The translations under genes were made by a program, and so were the position numbers. The notes under the pieces were generated by a model. It made no database searches. It was not told the DNA's origin and saw only the letters and a list, made by a program, of their open reading frames with translations. A DNA stretch of 64,000 bases from Lachnospiraceae bacterium (GTDB taxonomy: Bacteria; Bacillota; Clostridia; Lachnospirales; Lachnospiraceae): NCBI GenBank assembly GCA_024403355.1, contig JAKSRW010000001.1, positions 186,001 to 250,000 on the forward strand, given 5' to 3'. Below are positions 46,164 to 54,393 of the stretch, one piece after another. The first letter of the stretch is position 1, and every line of letters begins with the position of its first letter.

Positions 46164-46925
46164 ATGAACTATATTTGTTTGACATTGTTTAAGGAAATGG
46201 TCGAGAACTGCATGAATACCAGTATCATGGGGCGTGCCCGTGAGGCAGGACTTATCAGTCTCGACGTAATAGACATAAGGGATTTTGCCTGCAATAAGCA
46301 TAACCGTGTGGATGATTATCCTTACGGCGGCGGTGCGGGTATGGTAATGCAGGCAGAGCCTGTATATAAGGCCTGTGAAGCGGCAAGGGATAAGGTCAGA
46401 GCCAGGAATGAGAGCTGCAGGCTGATTTATCTTTCACCTATCGGCAGACCCTTTACCCAGAAGATAGCAGAAGAGCTTGCGAAGGAGGAGAACCTGATTT
46501 TCCTTTGCGGTCACTATGAGGGTATAGATGAGCGTGCACTTGAGCTCGAGGCGGATGATTATATTTCACTGGGTGATTTTGTATTAACAGGCGGTGAGCT
46601 TCCCGCAATCTGTATAATGGATGCGGTAGCAAGGCTTGTTCCCGGAGTATTAAATAATGACAGCTCGGCATCTGATGAAAGCTTTGAAGGAAATACCCTT
46701 GAATATCCTCAGTATACCAGACCTGAAGAATTTATGGGGAAAAAGGTACCCGAGGTGCTTCTTTCGGGACATCATGCAAATATTGAGCGCTGGCGCAGAA
46801 ATCAGTCTCTTCTGCGTACAATGGAGCGCAGGCCGGACCTTTTTGAAAAGGTGGAGCTTGATAAAAAGGACAGAAAGTTTCTTAATGAGCATAGGCTTGA
46901 AAATAATCTTCAGGCGAAGGATTAA
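46164..46925 (+). CDS. trmD: tRNA m1G37 methyltransferase TrmD
   Basis: TrmD methylates G37 of tRNAs next to the anticodon. The 253-residue product has DDYPYGGGAGMVMQ, YLSPIGRPF, LIFLCGHYEGIDER, DYISLGDFVLTGGE and YTRPEEFMGKKVPEVLLSGHH, all diagnostic of the knotted SPOUT fold. ATG 46164 follows GAGGTTGAT. rplS normally follows; here the accessory island intervenes. Confidence 0.96.
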   Translation: MNYICLTLFKEMVENCMNTSIMGRAREAGLISLDVIDIRDFACNKHNRVDDYPYGGGAGMVMQAEPVYKACEAARDKVRARNESCRLIYLSPIGRPFTQKIAEELAKEENLIFLCGHYEGIDERALELEADDYISLGDFVLTGGELPAICIMDAVARLVPGVLNNDSSASDESFEGNTLEYPQYTRPEEFMGKKVPEVLLSGHHANIERWRRNQSLLRTMERRPDLFEKVELDKKDRKFLNEHRLENNLQAKD

Positions 46926-46985
46926 TTTTGTGTAATAAGTGCTGCGAACAGCCTTTTACAAATATAAGAAAAGAAAGGAATTTAT

Positions 46986-48182
46986 ATGAAGAAAAGAGTA
47001 TTATTAATGATGCTTCTGGTATGTCTGTGTGTACTTCCCTGTATATCGGCAAGTGCGAATGACCTTGACAGCTACCGGGTAACATCAGATGAGGAGATGC
47101 AGGAGGTTATTAGAAAAGCAACAGGTGTAAAAAGCGGAAGCTATACCTATTACATTGATCGTACCGACCCTAAATCTCCTCTTATGAGAGCTAAGGACGG
47201 AAAAACTGCACAGAAGATTGCCGATAAGGCAATGACTTTCTTTTTGGCAGAAAAGAAGGTTTTCTTCAGCAAAAACTGGAACAACAGCAAGATTTATGTG
47301 ATGAACAGAGACGGAAGCAGCTGCAGACTTCTTACAGACCATGTAGATGGTATTTTGGGAATCAAAGACGGATATATGTATTATGTATCTGCGGCAGGTA
47401 ATTGTGTTCGTGTTAATATAGACACAGGCGTAAAGGAGCGTATAGTTAAGGGTAATGGAAGCTATTCATTCCTTATCTATAATGACAGACTCTACTTTGC
47501 AGCCAATAAGCAGGCAGATAATAATATCGAAACAGAGTATTCGGTAGTGAAGAGTATCGGTCTGGACGGTAAAAATGTTAAGGTTGAGCTTGCCAAGGCA
47601 AAGGGACATTACACTATACTTGCCAATGATGGTGACCTTCTTGTATGCAATAACCGTATGAATGTAGAAGAGTCTTATGACGCCTATAACTGGTATAAGC
47701 TCGGAGCTGATGGACAGTGGGGCGAATTTGTTACTGAAATACCTATCGGAATTTATATTTTTGGATATAATGACGGCAGAATTTACTTCTATACCGGCAG
47801 CGAAGAGCTTGCAGAGGATGATGAGGCTCTTGGAAAAGCAGCTGACCCTGCAGGCCTTGGCTGCAACGTAATCTATACTGTTGACAGTGACGGAAAGCTT
47901 AACATCTGCGTTGACCTGAAGAAGACAAGGGCCGATTATGCCGAGTACTTTAGTGTATACAGTGTTGGTGGTTATTTCTGTGTAAATTCATCATTTGATC
48001 AGAGTCTCGACGGTGTTTATATCTATAAAGATAATAAATTGGTAAGAAATATTGATCTCAGCTTTTTAGGCGAGGAAGGAAGTTATTCATACGAAATCGT
48101 TGATGATTGTATGTATATGTATGCCGACAACTATATAGGCGCCACACATGAACAGTACTTCTATGTAATCGGATTAAAGTAA
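46986..48182 (+). CDS. Secreted DUF5050-like beta-propeller protein
   Basis: The 398-residue product has a clear signal peptide (about 1-24, LLVCLCVLPCISASA) and repeated blades of the type KIYVMNRDGSSCRLLTD, GYMYYVSAAGNCVRVN and YSVVKSIGLDGKNVK. This pattern resembles DUF5050 and TolB-like propellers of clostridia. There is no wall anchor. It is the first gene of the island after trmD but has base use like the core genes. Function unknown. Confidence 0.65.
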   Translation: MKKRVLLMMLLVCLCVLPCISASANDLDSYRVTSDEEMQEVIRKATGVKSGSYTYYIDRTDPKSPLMRAKDGKTAQKIADKAMTFFLAEKKVFFSKNWNNSKIYVMNRDGSSCRLLTDHVDGILGIKDGYMYYVSAAGNCVRVNIDTGVKERIVKGNGSYSFLIYNDRLYFAANKQADNNIETEYSVVKSIGLDGKNVKVELAKAKGHYTILANDGDLLVCNNRMNVEESYDAYNWYKLGADGQWGEFVTEIPIGIYIFGYNDGRIYFYTGSEELAEDDEALGKAADPAGLGCNVIYTVDSDGKLNICVDLKKTRADYAEYFSVYSVGGYFCVNSSFDQSLDGVYIYKDNKLVRNIDLSFLGEEGSYSYEIVDDCMYMYADNYIGATHEQYFYVIGLK

Positions 48183-48199
48183 ATACTGAAGATAATTAA

Positions 48200-48227
48200 A
48201 GGGTCTGCAGAAATGCAGGCCCTTTTT
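48200..48227 (+). terminator. Intrinsic terminator after the DUF5050-like gene
   Basis: AGGGTCTGCA (48200-48209) and TGCAGGCCCT (48214-48223) form a 10-bp stem closed by a GAAA tetraloop, then TTTTT. It lies between convergent genes. Confidence 0.9.
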
Positions 48228-48248
48228 GCAGCTATTATGAAATAATAA

Positions 48249-49628
48249 TTACTGAAGCTGATATTGCAGGTTTGAATACGCTATAGGAAAAATAATTTGC
48301 ATTTCCTGCGAAAGCTCGGAGAAGCTTTCGGTAAAATCAGAGCGTGATAAAAGAGTATTCAGTCCGTTAAAGCTTTCCGTTATTTGCGCGAATCCCTTTT
48401 CCTGGTCTCCGTAAGAGAAAATATCAGCCCAAAGAGGATATGCAAGAACGCTTTGAAGCAGTCTGTCGGTGGGCATATCTGATAATATTTCCTCAGGAAT
48501 GGAAGATATGCTGAGCATCTTAGCGTGGTTTCCGTACGGCCAGTTACTCATCAGAGGTAAGCATGGATAGCAATAGCCCTTGTAATCTGCAGGATAGTAG
48601 TCCGATGCGATTTGTCGGTCGGCATCAACATACGAAGCATAAAAGCTATCAGGATCATAGTATATAATTGTACTGCCCGAAACGGCAGAATCTTTTATCA
48701 TAAAAAATGATAAGCTTATGAATATAATTCCTATACAGGTTACAATAATCGGGGAAAGCTTCTTCGGTGAAGTAATTGCCGATATTCTTTCGGTGATTTG
48801 TTTTCCGGAAAAGAATGAGCGGTATGTCAGCAGAGTCTGTCTGTAGCGGGAAAGAGCCAGCAGGCTGCCTGCGTAGTTCCTTTTTTCTTCAGGGGTCATA
48901 CTGGCTGTTACAGAGGCGTCACATGCGATTTCGAGGTCTCTGTCATAAAAATAAAATGCAAACCAAACCAGTGGATTAAACCAATATAATATAATCGCGA
49001 TATTCCAAATAAGCTTCTTCAGATTATCTTTTCTTGAAATATGGCTTTTCTCATGTAAAGTAACCGCTGTCAGATCTGCCCGGTCAACAGATGAGGGAAT
49101 GCAGATAATCGGCTTAATATAGCCGAACACAAAGGCTTCGCTTATATTATCACAAAATAAAACTGAGTCAATACGAATGGCTTCACGCAGGCGTAATTTT
49201 GTCTTTATTATTGATATCAGGTTGTAAATCAGTAACATAATCATTCCCGAAATCCATATTATAAAACTGACAAAGAGAATATTATTTCTGCTTTCTTCAG
49301 GGACCGGGGCAGCTGACAGATTGTTATCAGCTTTAGTTAAATCAGCAGCTGTAATGTCTGGTTCGGGCTGAGACAGGCTCTCTGTATATCCATTTGCTTC
49401 CGTATTATCCGAATAGCTGACCATAAGCCAGGATGGTTCAACTATTGCTATGGGACTATGGATATATAATGGACAAAGCAGTCTGATGACAACAATTCCC
49501 CATAAAATGCACATGATTTTTTGCGTCCTTTTACCGACAATATATCGAAGTAAAAGAACTGCAATAATCATGATTGAAGCAGGGAGGCAGTTATTCACTA
49601 TCCATATGAAAATATCCATGAAAATCAT
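48249..49628 (-). CDS. M56-family (BlaR1-like) membrane metalloprotease with a novel ectodomain
   Basis: The 459-residue protein resembles BlaR1/MecR1: N-terminal membrane helices, a zinc site HEKSH within a cytoplasmic loop, the downstream Glu in DLEIACDAS, the YWFNPLVWFAF helix, and a last helix near 287-307. In BlaR1 the external end is a penicillin-binding domain; here it is about 150 residues with no SxxK signature. Its last 100 residues (DYKGYCYPCLPLMSNWPYGN, IPEEIL, YPL, FNGL) match proteins at 61890 and 63035. It overlaps the BlaI gene by 4 nt. Such proteases normally cleave or inactivate the partner BlaI on sensing a signal. Confidence 0.88.
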   Translation of the reverse strand: MIFMDIFIWIVNNCLPASIMIIAVLLLRYIVGKRTQKIMCILWGIVVIRLLCPLYIHSPIAIVEPSWLMVSYSDNTEANGYTESLSQPEPDITAADLTKADNNLSAAPVPEESRNNILFVSFIIWISGMIMLLIYNLISIIKTKLRLREAIRIDSVLFCDNISEAFVFGYIKPIICIPSSVDRADLTAVTLHEKSHISRKDNLKKLIWNIAIILYWFNPLVWFAFYFYDRDLEIACDASVTASMTPEEKRNYAGSLLALSRYRQTLLTYRSFFSGKQITERISAITSPKKLSPIIVTCIGIIFISLSFFMIKDSAVSGSTIIYYDPDSFYASYVDADRQIASDYYPADYKGYCYPCLPLMSNWPYGNHAKMLSISSIPEEILSDMPTDRLLQSVLAYPLWADIFSYGDQEKGFAQITESFNGLNTLLSRSDFTESFSELSQEMQIIFPIAYSNLQYQLQ

Positions 49629-49984
49629 TCCTTTGATTCTTTTAATAAGCTTCTGATAAGGTCGATATCATTTTTGGAAAGCTTAGCATTCTTTGTGAAG
49701 CAGGACACAAAATAGGGGAGTGAACCGTTGAAATTTGTGTCTACGAATTCTTTGCTCATCTGAGCGTAAAAATCTTCTTTGGCTAATACGGTTGAAATGA
49801 TACCGTTATTGTTAACAAAAAGGCCTTTTTCGCACAGTCTTTTTATAACTGTATGTGTTGTAGTTCTTTTCCAGCCGAAAGCATCCTGAGCTAAATGCAC
49901 AAGTTCAGAGCTTGATACAGGTGCATGATCCCATATCATATCCGCAAATTGGCTTTCAACTATACCGAGCTGAATTGTTGGCAT
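49625..49984 (-). CDS. BlaI/MecI-family transcriptional repressor (first copy)
   Basis: The 119-residue winged-helix protein has the BlaI-family pattern with ESQFADMIWDHAPVSSSELV, GWKRTTTHTVIKRLCEKGL and a C-terminal dimerisation region. It is co-transcribed with the M56 gene (ATGA overlap), which would release repression. BlaI-type dyads overlap its own promoter at 50022-50050. Confidence 0.92.
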   Translation of the reverse strand: MPTIQLGIVESQFADMIWDHAPVSSSELVHLAQDAFGWKRTTTHTVIKRLCEKGLFVNNNGIISTVLAKEDFYAQMSKEFVDTNFNGSLPYFVSCFTKNAKLSKNDIDLIRSLLKESKE

Positions 49985-50021
49985 AATATTTCCTCGTTAT
50001 GATTCGTTATTAATGAATAAT

Positions 50022-50050
50022 AGTCTAATGTATGTAGTCTGATATGTCAA
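50022..50050 (-). promoter_or_regulatory. BlaI-controlled promoter, minus strand
   Basis: Read on the minus strand, TTGACA (50050-50045) and TAGACT (50027-50022) are 17 nt apart. The spacer and -10 are covered by an imperfect dyad, AGTCTAATGTATGTAGTCT on the plus strand (50022-50040), with ACTACAT and CATTAGA half-sites. It would drive the first blaI/M56 pair with autoregulation. Confidence 0.75.
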
Positions 50051-50107
50051 TATGTTTCTTTGAAATTAGTGAGAAATACTACAAAAAATTAATATTTTAT
50101 AAAATGC

Positions 50108-50159
50108 TTGACTTCTGAGACTACATAGGTTAGTATAATACAAGACTACATTGTGTAGT
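50108..50159 (+). promoter_or_regulatory. BlaI-controlled promoter, plus strand, reading into the deleted gene
   Basis: TTGACT (50108-50113) and TAGTAT (50131-50136) are 17 nt apart. Operator dyads lie over the spacer/-10 (ACTACATAGGTTAGT, 50119-50133) and at the start site (ACTACATTGTGTAGT, 50145-50159, perfect ACTACA/TGTAGT arms). Downstream lies only the remnant copy at 50213, so this promoter now drives a 29-codon signal-peptide frame. Confidence 0.75.
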
Positions 50160-50165
50160 ACATAT

Positions 50166-50474
50166 TTTTTATTGGCTGATACACAGATAGGATTTAAAGA
50201 AAGGAATAACTTATGAAAAAAATTGCCATGTTTATAATGCTATTAAGTCTTTCGCTTTTTGGATTTACGTTTGATGCGAAAGCTGCAGAAAATGTAGTTT
50301 AATTGTTATTATGAGTATGGCCGGAGTTCTCCTAATCGGTGCGGTGGTAATTATGATTGCATTTAAAAGAAAATCTAAATAAATCAGCCTCTGACATATA
50401 CTAAAACATAATAAGTATTGCTTAAAGGGCATTCCCCCATGTTCTGAAATAAAAGTGAGCATGGAGGAATTTTT
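50166..50474 (+). repeat. Deleted duplicate of the 54936-56010 segment
   Basis: 50166-50301 is identical to 54936-55071, and 50299-50474 matches 55835-56010 with five differences that I counted. The middle 766 bp are missing, with TTA microhomology at the junction (50299-50301). The copy begins within the last codons of the upstream cysteine-peptidase gene and ends at the terminator, whose right arm has one mismatch here. Confidence 0.95.
50213..50382 (+). pseudogene. Deletion remnant of the single-pass membrane protein gene
   Basis: ATG 50213 starts the same signal peptide as the intact gene at 54983 (MKKIAMFIMLLSLSLFGFTF), but a 766-bp deletion shifts the frame and a TAA follows after 29 codons (50302). 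The C-terminal membrane helix and basic tail remain in another frame up to TAA 50382. The ribosome binding region AAGAAAGGAA is intact. The 29-residue peptide might still be made under the BlaI-type promoter upstream, but the parent protein cannot be. Confidence 0.93.
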
Positions 50475-50512
50475 AATTGAATCAAAAAAATAAGATACTG
50501 CTTTAAAAACGG

Positions 50513-50563
50513 TTGACAAACACTGTCTAATGCATTAGAATGATAATGTCTAATGGAGTAGAC
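50513..50563 (+). promoter_or_regulatory. BlaI-controlled promoter of the second blaI/M56 pair
   Basis: TTGACA (50513-50518) and TAGAAT (50536-50541) are 17 nt apart. The perfect palindrome TCTAATGCATTAGA (50526-50539) covers the -10, and a second dyad GTCTAATGGAGTAGAC (50548-50563) covers the start site. This is the classic layout of an autoregulated BlaI operon. Confidence 0.85.
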
Positions 50564-50595
50564 GCTGCGCAGCGCGAAAGGAGATTGATTTTAAT

Positions 50596-50964
50596 ATGAT
50601 GACACCTAAAATTTTTGAAAGCGAGTATCGATTTTGTCTTATTCTTTGGAGAGAGGAACCGATTTCATGCTCTGATATGGCAAAGAAATGCAAGGATGAG
50701 CTTGGCTGGAGCAGAACCACAAGCTATACCGTTATTAAGAGACTTGCAGAGAGAGGAGTTTTAAAGAATGAGAGCTCTATCATCGAGTCATTGGTAAGCA
50801 AGGAAGAGGTTCAGCTGTCGGAAATGAATGAGCTTTTTGAAAAGACCTTTGAAAAATCTCTGCCGGCATTTATTGCTGCTTTTGCTAATCATCAGAAGCT
50901 GACTGATAAAGAGGTTGAGGAGATAAAGCGTATTATTGAAAAACAGGAAGAAGGGACTAAATGA
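50596..50964 (+). CDS. BlaI/MecI-family transcriptional repressor (second copy)
   Basis: The 122-residue winged-helix repressor is a paralogue of the one at 49625, sharing GW.RTT..TVIKRL (recognition helix region) and a charged C-terminal dimerisation region. AAAGGAG lies 12 nt before ATG 50596; ATG 50599 follows at once. It overlaps the M56 gene by ATGA. Because the recognition segments are similar, cross-regulation with the first copy is possible. Confidence 0.92.
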   Translation: MMTPKIFESEYRFCLILWREEPISCSDMAKKCKDELGWSRTTSYTVIKRLAERGVLKNESSIIESLVSKEEVQLSEMNELFEKTFEKSLPAFIAAFANHQKLTDKEVEEIKRIIEKQEEGTK

Positions 50965-52649
50965 CATTATTTTTTTTGAAGGTTGTTGATATCAGTCTTT
51001 TAGCATCTGTTATTATCGTTATTATTATAGCTTTAAAATTCATCCCGGCAAAGAGTCCTAAATGGGTTCATTGCCTGTTTTGGGGAGTAGTGGGTATCAG
51101 ACTGCTTTGTCCTATTTCAATTCAGAGCGATTATTCTCCGATGCCTGCAGCAAGTGAATACAGTGGCAATATTGGATTTATAACTAACACATATATTTCC
51201 GGGAATTCAGCAGATACTGAAAATTCTGAAATAAAAGATATTGCATATTATGATGCCGGGAAAGTATCTGTCGGTCAGCAGGCTGAAGAGTCGTTTTCTG
51301 TGAATGCTTCTACGCCGGGAATTCTTGACGTTTTGACCTGTATATGGATAGCAGGAATAGTTGCCATGTTAGTCTATATGCTTATCAATTCATATCGAAT
51401 AAGAAAACGTGTAGCTACGGCTGTAAAATATTGTCAAAATATCAAACAAAGCGAATTCATTTCATCACCCTTTGTTATCGGATTTTTCAGACCCACAATA
51501 TATTTGCCGTACAATCTTAGCGAAGCTGATATGGCTAACGTTATTGCACATGAACAGGCTCATATCGCCAGAAGGGATTATTTGTGGAAGCTTCTTGGTT
51601 TTTTGATTCTTTCATTTTATTGGTTTAATCCTGCAATCTGGCTGGCTTATCTTATGTTTTGCAGGGATATTGAGGCTGCATGTGATGAAAGGGTTATCCG
51701 AAATATGGACAGGGAAGCTGTAAAAGCTTATTCAACAGCACTTTTAAACTGCAGTATCGGAGGTATGAGCAGGGCATCACTACCTCTTGCATTCGGTGAG
51801 GTTGCTTTAAAAAGCCGAATAAAGAATATAATGAACTACAGGAAGCCTGCGATATGGATTACCGCAGTGTCTCTTGTTCTAGCAGTTTGTCTTACATTTT
51901 TATTTTTGACTTCAGGACGATTTGAGGAGGAAAAGCTTCCGGTAAATGATGGTGCAGGCGAAATAATAGCGAGGCCCATGACTACTCTTGCAGGAGGTAC
52001 GGTGGAGGCCATGCCTAAGGGTATAGCTTTCAAACTGATGGTCAATGGAAAAGTATATACTACCAGCGGTGTTGCGGCAGCGGTAAAGGAAATGAATGGA
52101 CATAGGGTTATGTCTGCGTCCAGTCTGGGTGTTATGCCCGTGGGCTATAGAAAATACGGTAATATTCAGGGAGTAACAGAGTCTGAACCAGTTGCGGAGC
52201 TTCAGATGCTTGCTGGAGACAAGGTGAGCGGAGAAGTATATACGAATCCGGAATTCCCTGATGTTATCTATGCGCTGCTGGTAATCCCCTGGTATAATAA
52301 CAAAACCTTCTGCTATAGATTTATATCTTATGAAATGTATGGCAATGAGTGTTTTTCTTTTGCAGGGGATAAGTATGTTATTACAAATACTTGGTACAAA
52401 TCATTAGATACCGATGCTGTGTATATAGGTGATTTGAATTTTATTGGGCAGGACGTGGTTCCGAGGGCTGATCTTGAAAGCAATAATTTTAATTGGGCAG
52501 CCTACACCCATAATGGTATTACGCACTATAAAGAAGCTTATCTGGACAGTAATGACTCTTCGATTATCTATATAAAATATGATGATGACAAGGATCCATG
52601 TATTCTTGATGGCTATGAGAAGTGGGTAAAGTGTAAGAGGGTAGAATAG
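50961..52649 (+). CDS. M56-family (BlaR1-like) membrane metalloprotease, second copy
   Basis: The 562-residue protein has the M56 layout: membrane helices at the N-terminus, zinc motif HEQAH, EAACDERVIRN, FYWFNPAIWLAYL and a helix near 298-318. The external C-terminal region of about 240 residues is not a recognisable penicillin-binding domain and does not share the module of the first copy; it has TSGVAAAVKEMNG, YALLVIPWYNNKTFCYRF and NFNWAAYTHNGITHYKEAY. The ligand is unknown. The secreted cysteine-peptidase gene starts 23 nt downstream, which suggests one operon. Confidence 0.88.
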   Translation: MTLFFLKVVDISLLASVIIVIIIALKFIPAKSPKWVHCLFWGVVGIRLLCPISIQSDYSPMPAASEYSGNIGFITNTYISGNSADTENSEIKDIAYYDAGKVSVGQQAEESFSVNASTPGILDVLTCIWIAGIVAMLVYMLINSYRIRKRVATAVKYCQNIKQSEFISSPFVIGFFRPTIYLPYNLSEADMANVIAHEQAHIARRDYLWKLLGFLILSFYWFNPAIWLAYLMFCRDIEAACDERVIRNMDREAVKAYSTALLNCSIGGMSRASLPLAFGEVALKSRIKNIMNYRKPAIWITAVSLVLAVCLTFLFLTSGRFEEEKLPVNDGAGEIIARPMTTLAGGTVEAMPKGIAFKLMVNGKVYTTSGVAAAVKEMNGHRVMSASSLGVMPVGYRKYGNIQGVTESEPVAELQMLAGDKVSGEVYTNPEFPDVIYALLVIPWYNNKTFCYRFISYEMYGNECFSFAGDKYVITNTWYKSLDTDAVYIGDLNFIGQDVVPRADLESNNFNWAAYTHNGITHYKEAYLDSNDSSIIYIKYDDDKDPCILDGYEKWVKCKRVE

Positions 52650-52672
52650 TGGTTAAAAAAAGGAGGATAAAA

Positions 52673-53767
52673 ATGGTTAAAATTAAAAGTAAAATTTGTA
52701 TCTATGTGGCTTTATCTTTATTATTGGTTATTTTTAAATGTTCGTTTATAAAAACAGAAGGATCTTCTTCTGATGTTATGTTTTACACAAGTATTGATAG
52801 TAATTATGAAAAGTATTTCAAAGAACAGGTTAAGTATGTTTTTGAGTTAATTCAACAAGAGGAAGATGAAAATAGTAATATTTATGCGGGCAATTTATTA
52901 TCTATTTATGGAACAAACGCATATTTTGTTCCTATATTTTCTGATGATAAATGCGTTTCAATTGTATCCATTGGAGAATATAAAGGAAATTATGTTATAA
53001 ATTGGGGAAAATCTTTTTCGGATGTGTTAAATTCATTACCTTCGGGAAATTACAGTTTTGTTTATGATGGAAATACATATATTGTTGGTGAAGACACTAA
53101 AATATTAGTTGAGTCAGAATGCTGTGGTGGTTATGAAGAAGATGAAACGGGATTGTCTGAAATAATTCCGTCTATAGATGGATATTTATTGCCATTACAC
53201 GACATTCTTGTAGAAGCAAGTGGAATAAATTCCATCAATAGTACCGAATCAACATCATTAACATTAGGATCGCCATCTTTTGAAAACGGAGGAGCTTATG
53301 GATATTGTTGGTTATGTGCCGCATGCGAAATAAGCAATTACTTTGGCGGAACAAATGTTAGTTTGAGCGGAGGCCATAATTACGTACATGGCTCCGTTCA
53401 CTCAGGGGGTCATAGTTTATATAACTGTCCTGGTGGTTATCCTGCTGATGCTAAATCAGTTGTATATTATTATACAAACAGAAATGGAACATATACTGGG
53501 TCGCCATTGTCATTTGCTGTGGTGGCAAATAGTATAAGAAATTATCAGCCAATATATACTAGGTGGATTTCTGGTAGTTCAGGTCATGCCATGGTTATAT
53601 TTGGCTATTCATACGACAATAATTCTGGTGTGGTTACATATTCAATTAAAGATTCCAATTATCATAATCAAACGCGTTATGCGATGGGATATGATAATTC
53701 TACTACAGTGAATTATTATATGAATGGTACATATTATACATGGTATGGTTCAATATATAATTGGTAA
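52673..53767 (+). CDS. Secreted papain-like cysteine peptidase candidate
   Basis: The 364-residue product has a signal or anchor helix (about 9-24), an unrecognised acidic domain (about 40-190), and a C-terminal C39/papain-like domain: YGYCWLCAACEISNYF (nucleophile Cys in CW), SGHAMVIFGYS (His) and YSIKDSNYHNQTRY (Asp/Asn). ATG 52673 is 6 nt after AAGGAGG. The gene is AT-rich with AGT, TCT, AAT and TTA codons, unlike the core genes, which suggests acquisition. It probably shares the BlaI-controlled operon. A role as toxin, processing protease or wall enzyme cannot be told from sequence. Confidence 0.7.
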   Translation: MVKIKSKICIYVALSLLLVIFKCSFIKTEGSSSDVMFYTSIDSNYEKYFKEQVKYVFELIQQEEDENSNIYAGNLLSIYGTNAYFVPIFSDDKCVSIVSIGEYKGNYVINWGKSFSDVLNSLPSGNYSFVYDGNTYIVGEDTKILVESECCGGYEEDETGLSEIIPSIDGYLLPLHDILVEASGINSINSTESTSLTLGSPSFENGGAYGYCWLCAACEISNYFGGTNVSLSGGHNYVHGSVHSGGHSLYNCPGGYPADAKSVVYYYTNRNGTYTGSPLSFAVVANSIRNYQPIYTRWISGSSGHAMVIFGYSYDNNSGVVTYSIKDSNYHNQTRYAMGYDNSTTVNYYMNGTYYTWYGSIYNW

Positions 53768-53792
53768 TTTTATATCAAATATATAATGACAA

Positions 53793-54023
53793 ATGATTAA
53801 AAAAATAAAGCTAATACTACTTACATTAGTATTTGTTAGTGTTATATGTGGTGTTAATGTTTCTGCAGAAGTATGGACGTATTATGCTGAATCGGGAGAG
53901 TCATCTGCCGGTTCACAGCCGATTAATGCTACGGTTGGTACACCTGAAGTATGTTGGTTATTTGGAGGAGTTGCTGTTTCTGGTCGTGCAGCAACATGGA
54001 GCAGCAGATTAAGCGGTCCATGA
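53793..54023 (+). CDS. Small secreted peptide of unknown function
   Basis: The 76-residue product has a signal peptide (KLILLTLVFVSVICGVNVSA, cleavage near 25) and a mature part of about 51 residues, rich in Ser, Gly and Ala, with one Cys (PEVCWLFGGVAV). No family recognised. The ribosome binding site is weak. It lies between two secreted peptidase genes, and its stop overlaps the ATG of the next frame by ATGA. A substrate, inhibitor or bacteriocin-like role is possible but unproven. Confidence 0.5.
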   Translation: MIKKIKLILLTLVFVSVICGVNVSAEVWTYYAESGESSAGSQPINATVGTPEVCWLFGGVAVSGRAATWSSRLSGP

Positions 54024-54364
54024 AATAATATTTATTATTCATTGCAGGAATGATGTTGCTTGTATCGATTCAAACCAAGGTTTATGCTTATGAAAATCTT
54101 GAGGATAATGAATCACAAGCTACACTAATTAAAGGCGATACTGAAAATTCAATGCCTAGTCCGCAGTTATTGGGAACGGAATATGTGGTAGTTGTACCAT
54201 CCGCTGCTATACGTAGTGGCCCCGGATATAATTACCCTGCTTTGGGCACGATGCATTATGGGGATATTATAATGGTATCTAGTATTGTTGATGGATGGGC
54301 AAGATTTTACATAGCGAGAACTTGGAGATATCTTCCGATTAGTTCTTTAGAATTGTTGGATTGA
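54020..54364 (+). pseudogene. Secreted SH3b-domain protein with stop at codon 3
   Basis: ATG 54020 overlaps the previous stop (ATGA) but reads ATG AAA TAA. After the stop the same frame continues as YLLFIAGMMLLVSIQTKVYA, a normal signal peptide, then an acidic linker and a bacterial SH3 domain (AAIRSGPGYNYPALGTMHYG...VDGWARFYI). Reinitiation at ATG 54050 would remove the positive start of the signal peptide. So the gene is likely inactive or poorly translated, unless TAA is a sequencing error. SH3b domains usually bind wall peptides. Confidence 0.7.
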
Positions 54365-54393
54365 GACATTGTGCAATAAGGAGTGAAAAGATT

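Noticed and set aside
48249..49628. True beta-lactam receptor BlaR1
   Set aside because: The external region lacks the SxxK, SxN and KTG motifs of a penicillin-binding sensor, so only the M56 family call is kept.
50166..50474. Insertion sequence or MITE
   Set aside because: There are no terminal inverted repeats or target duplication; it is explained fully as a deleted duplicate of 54936-56010.
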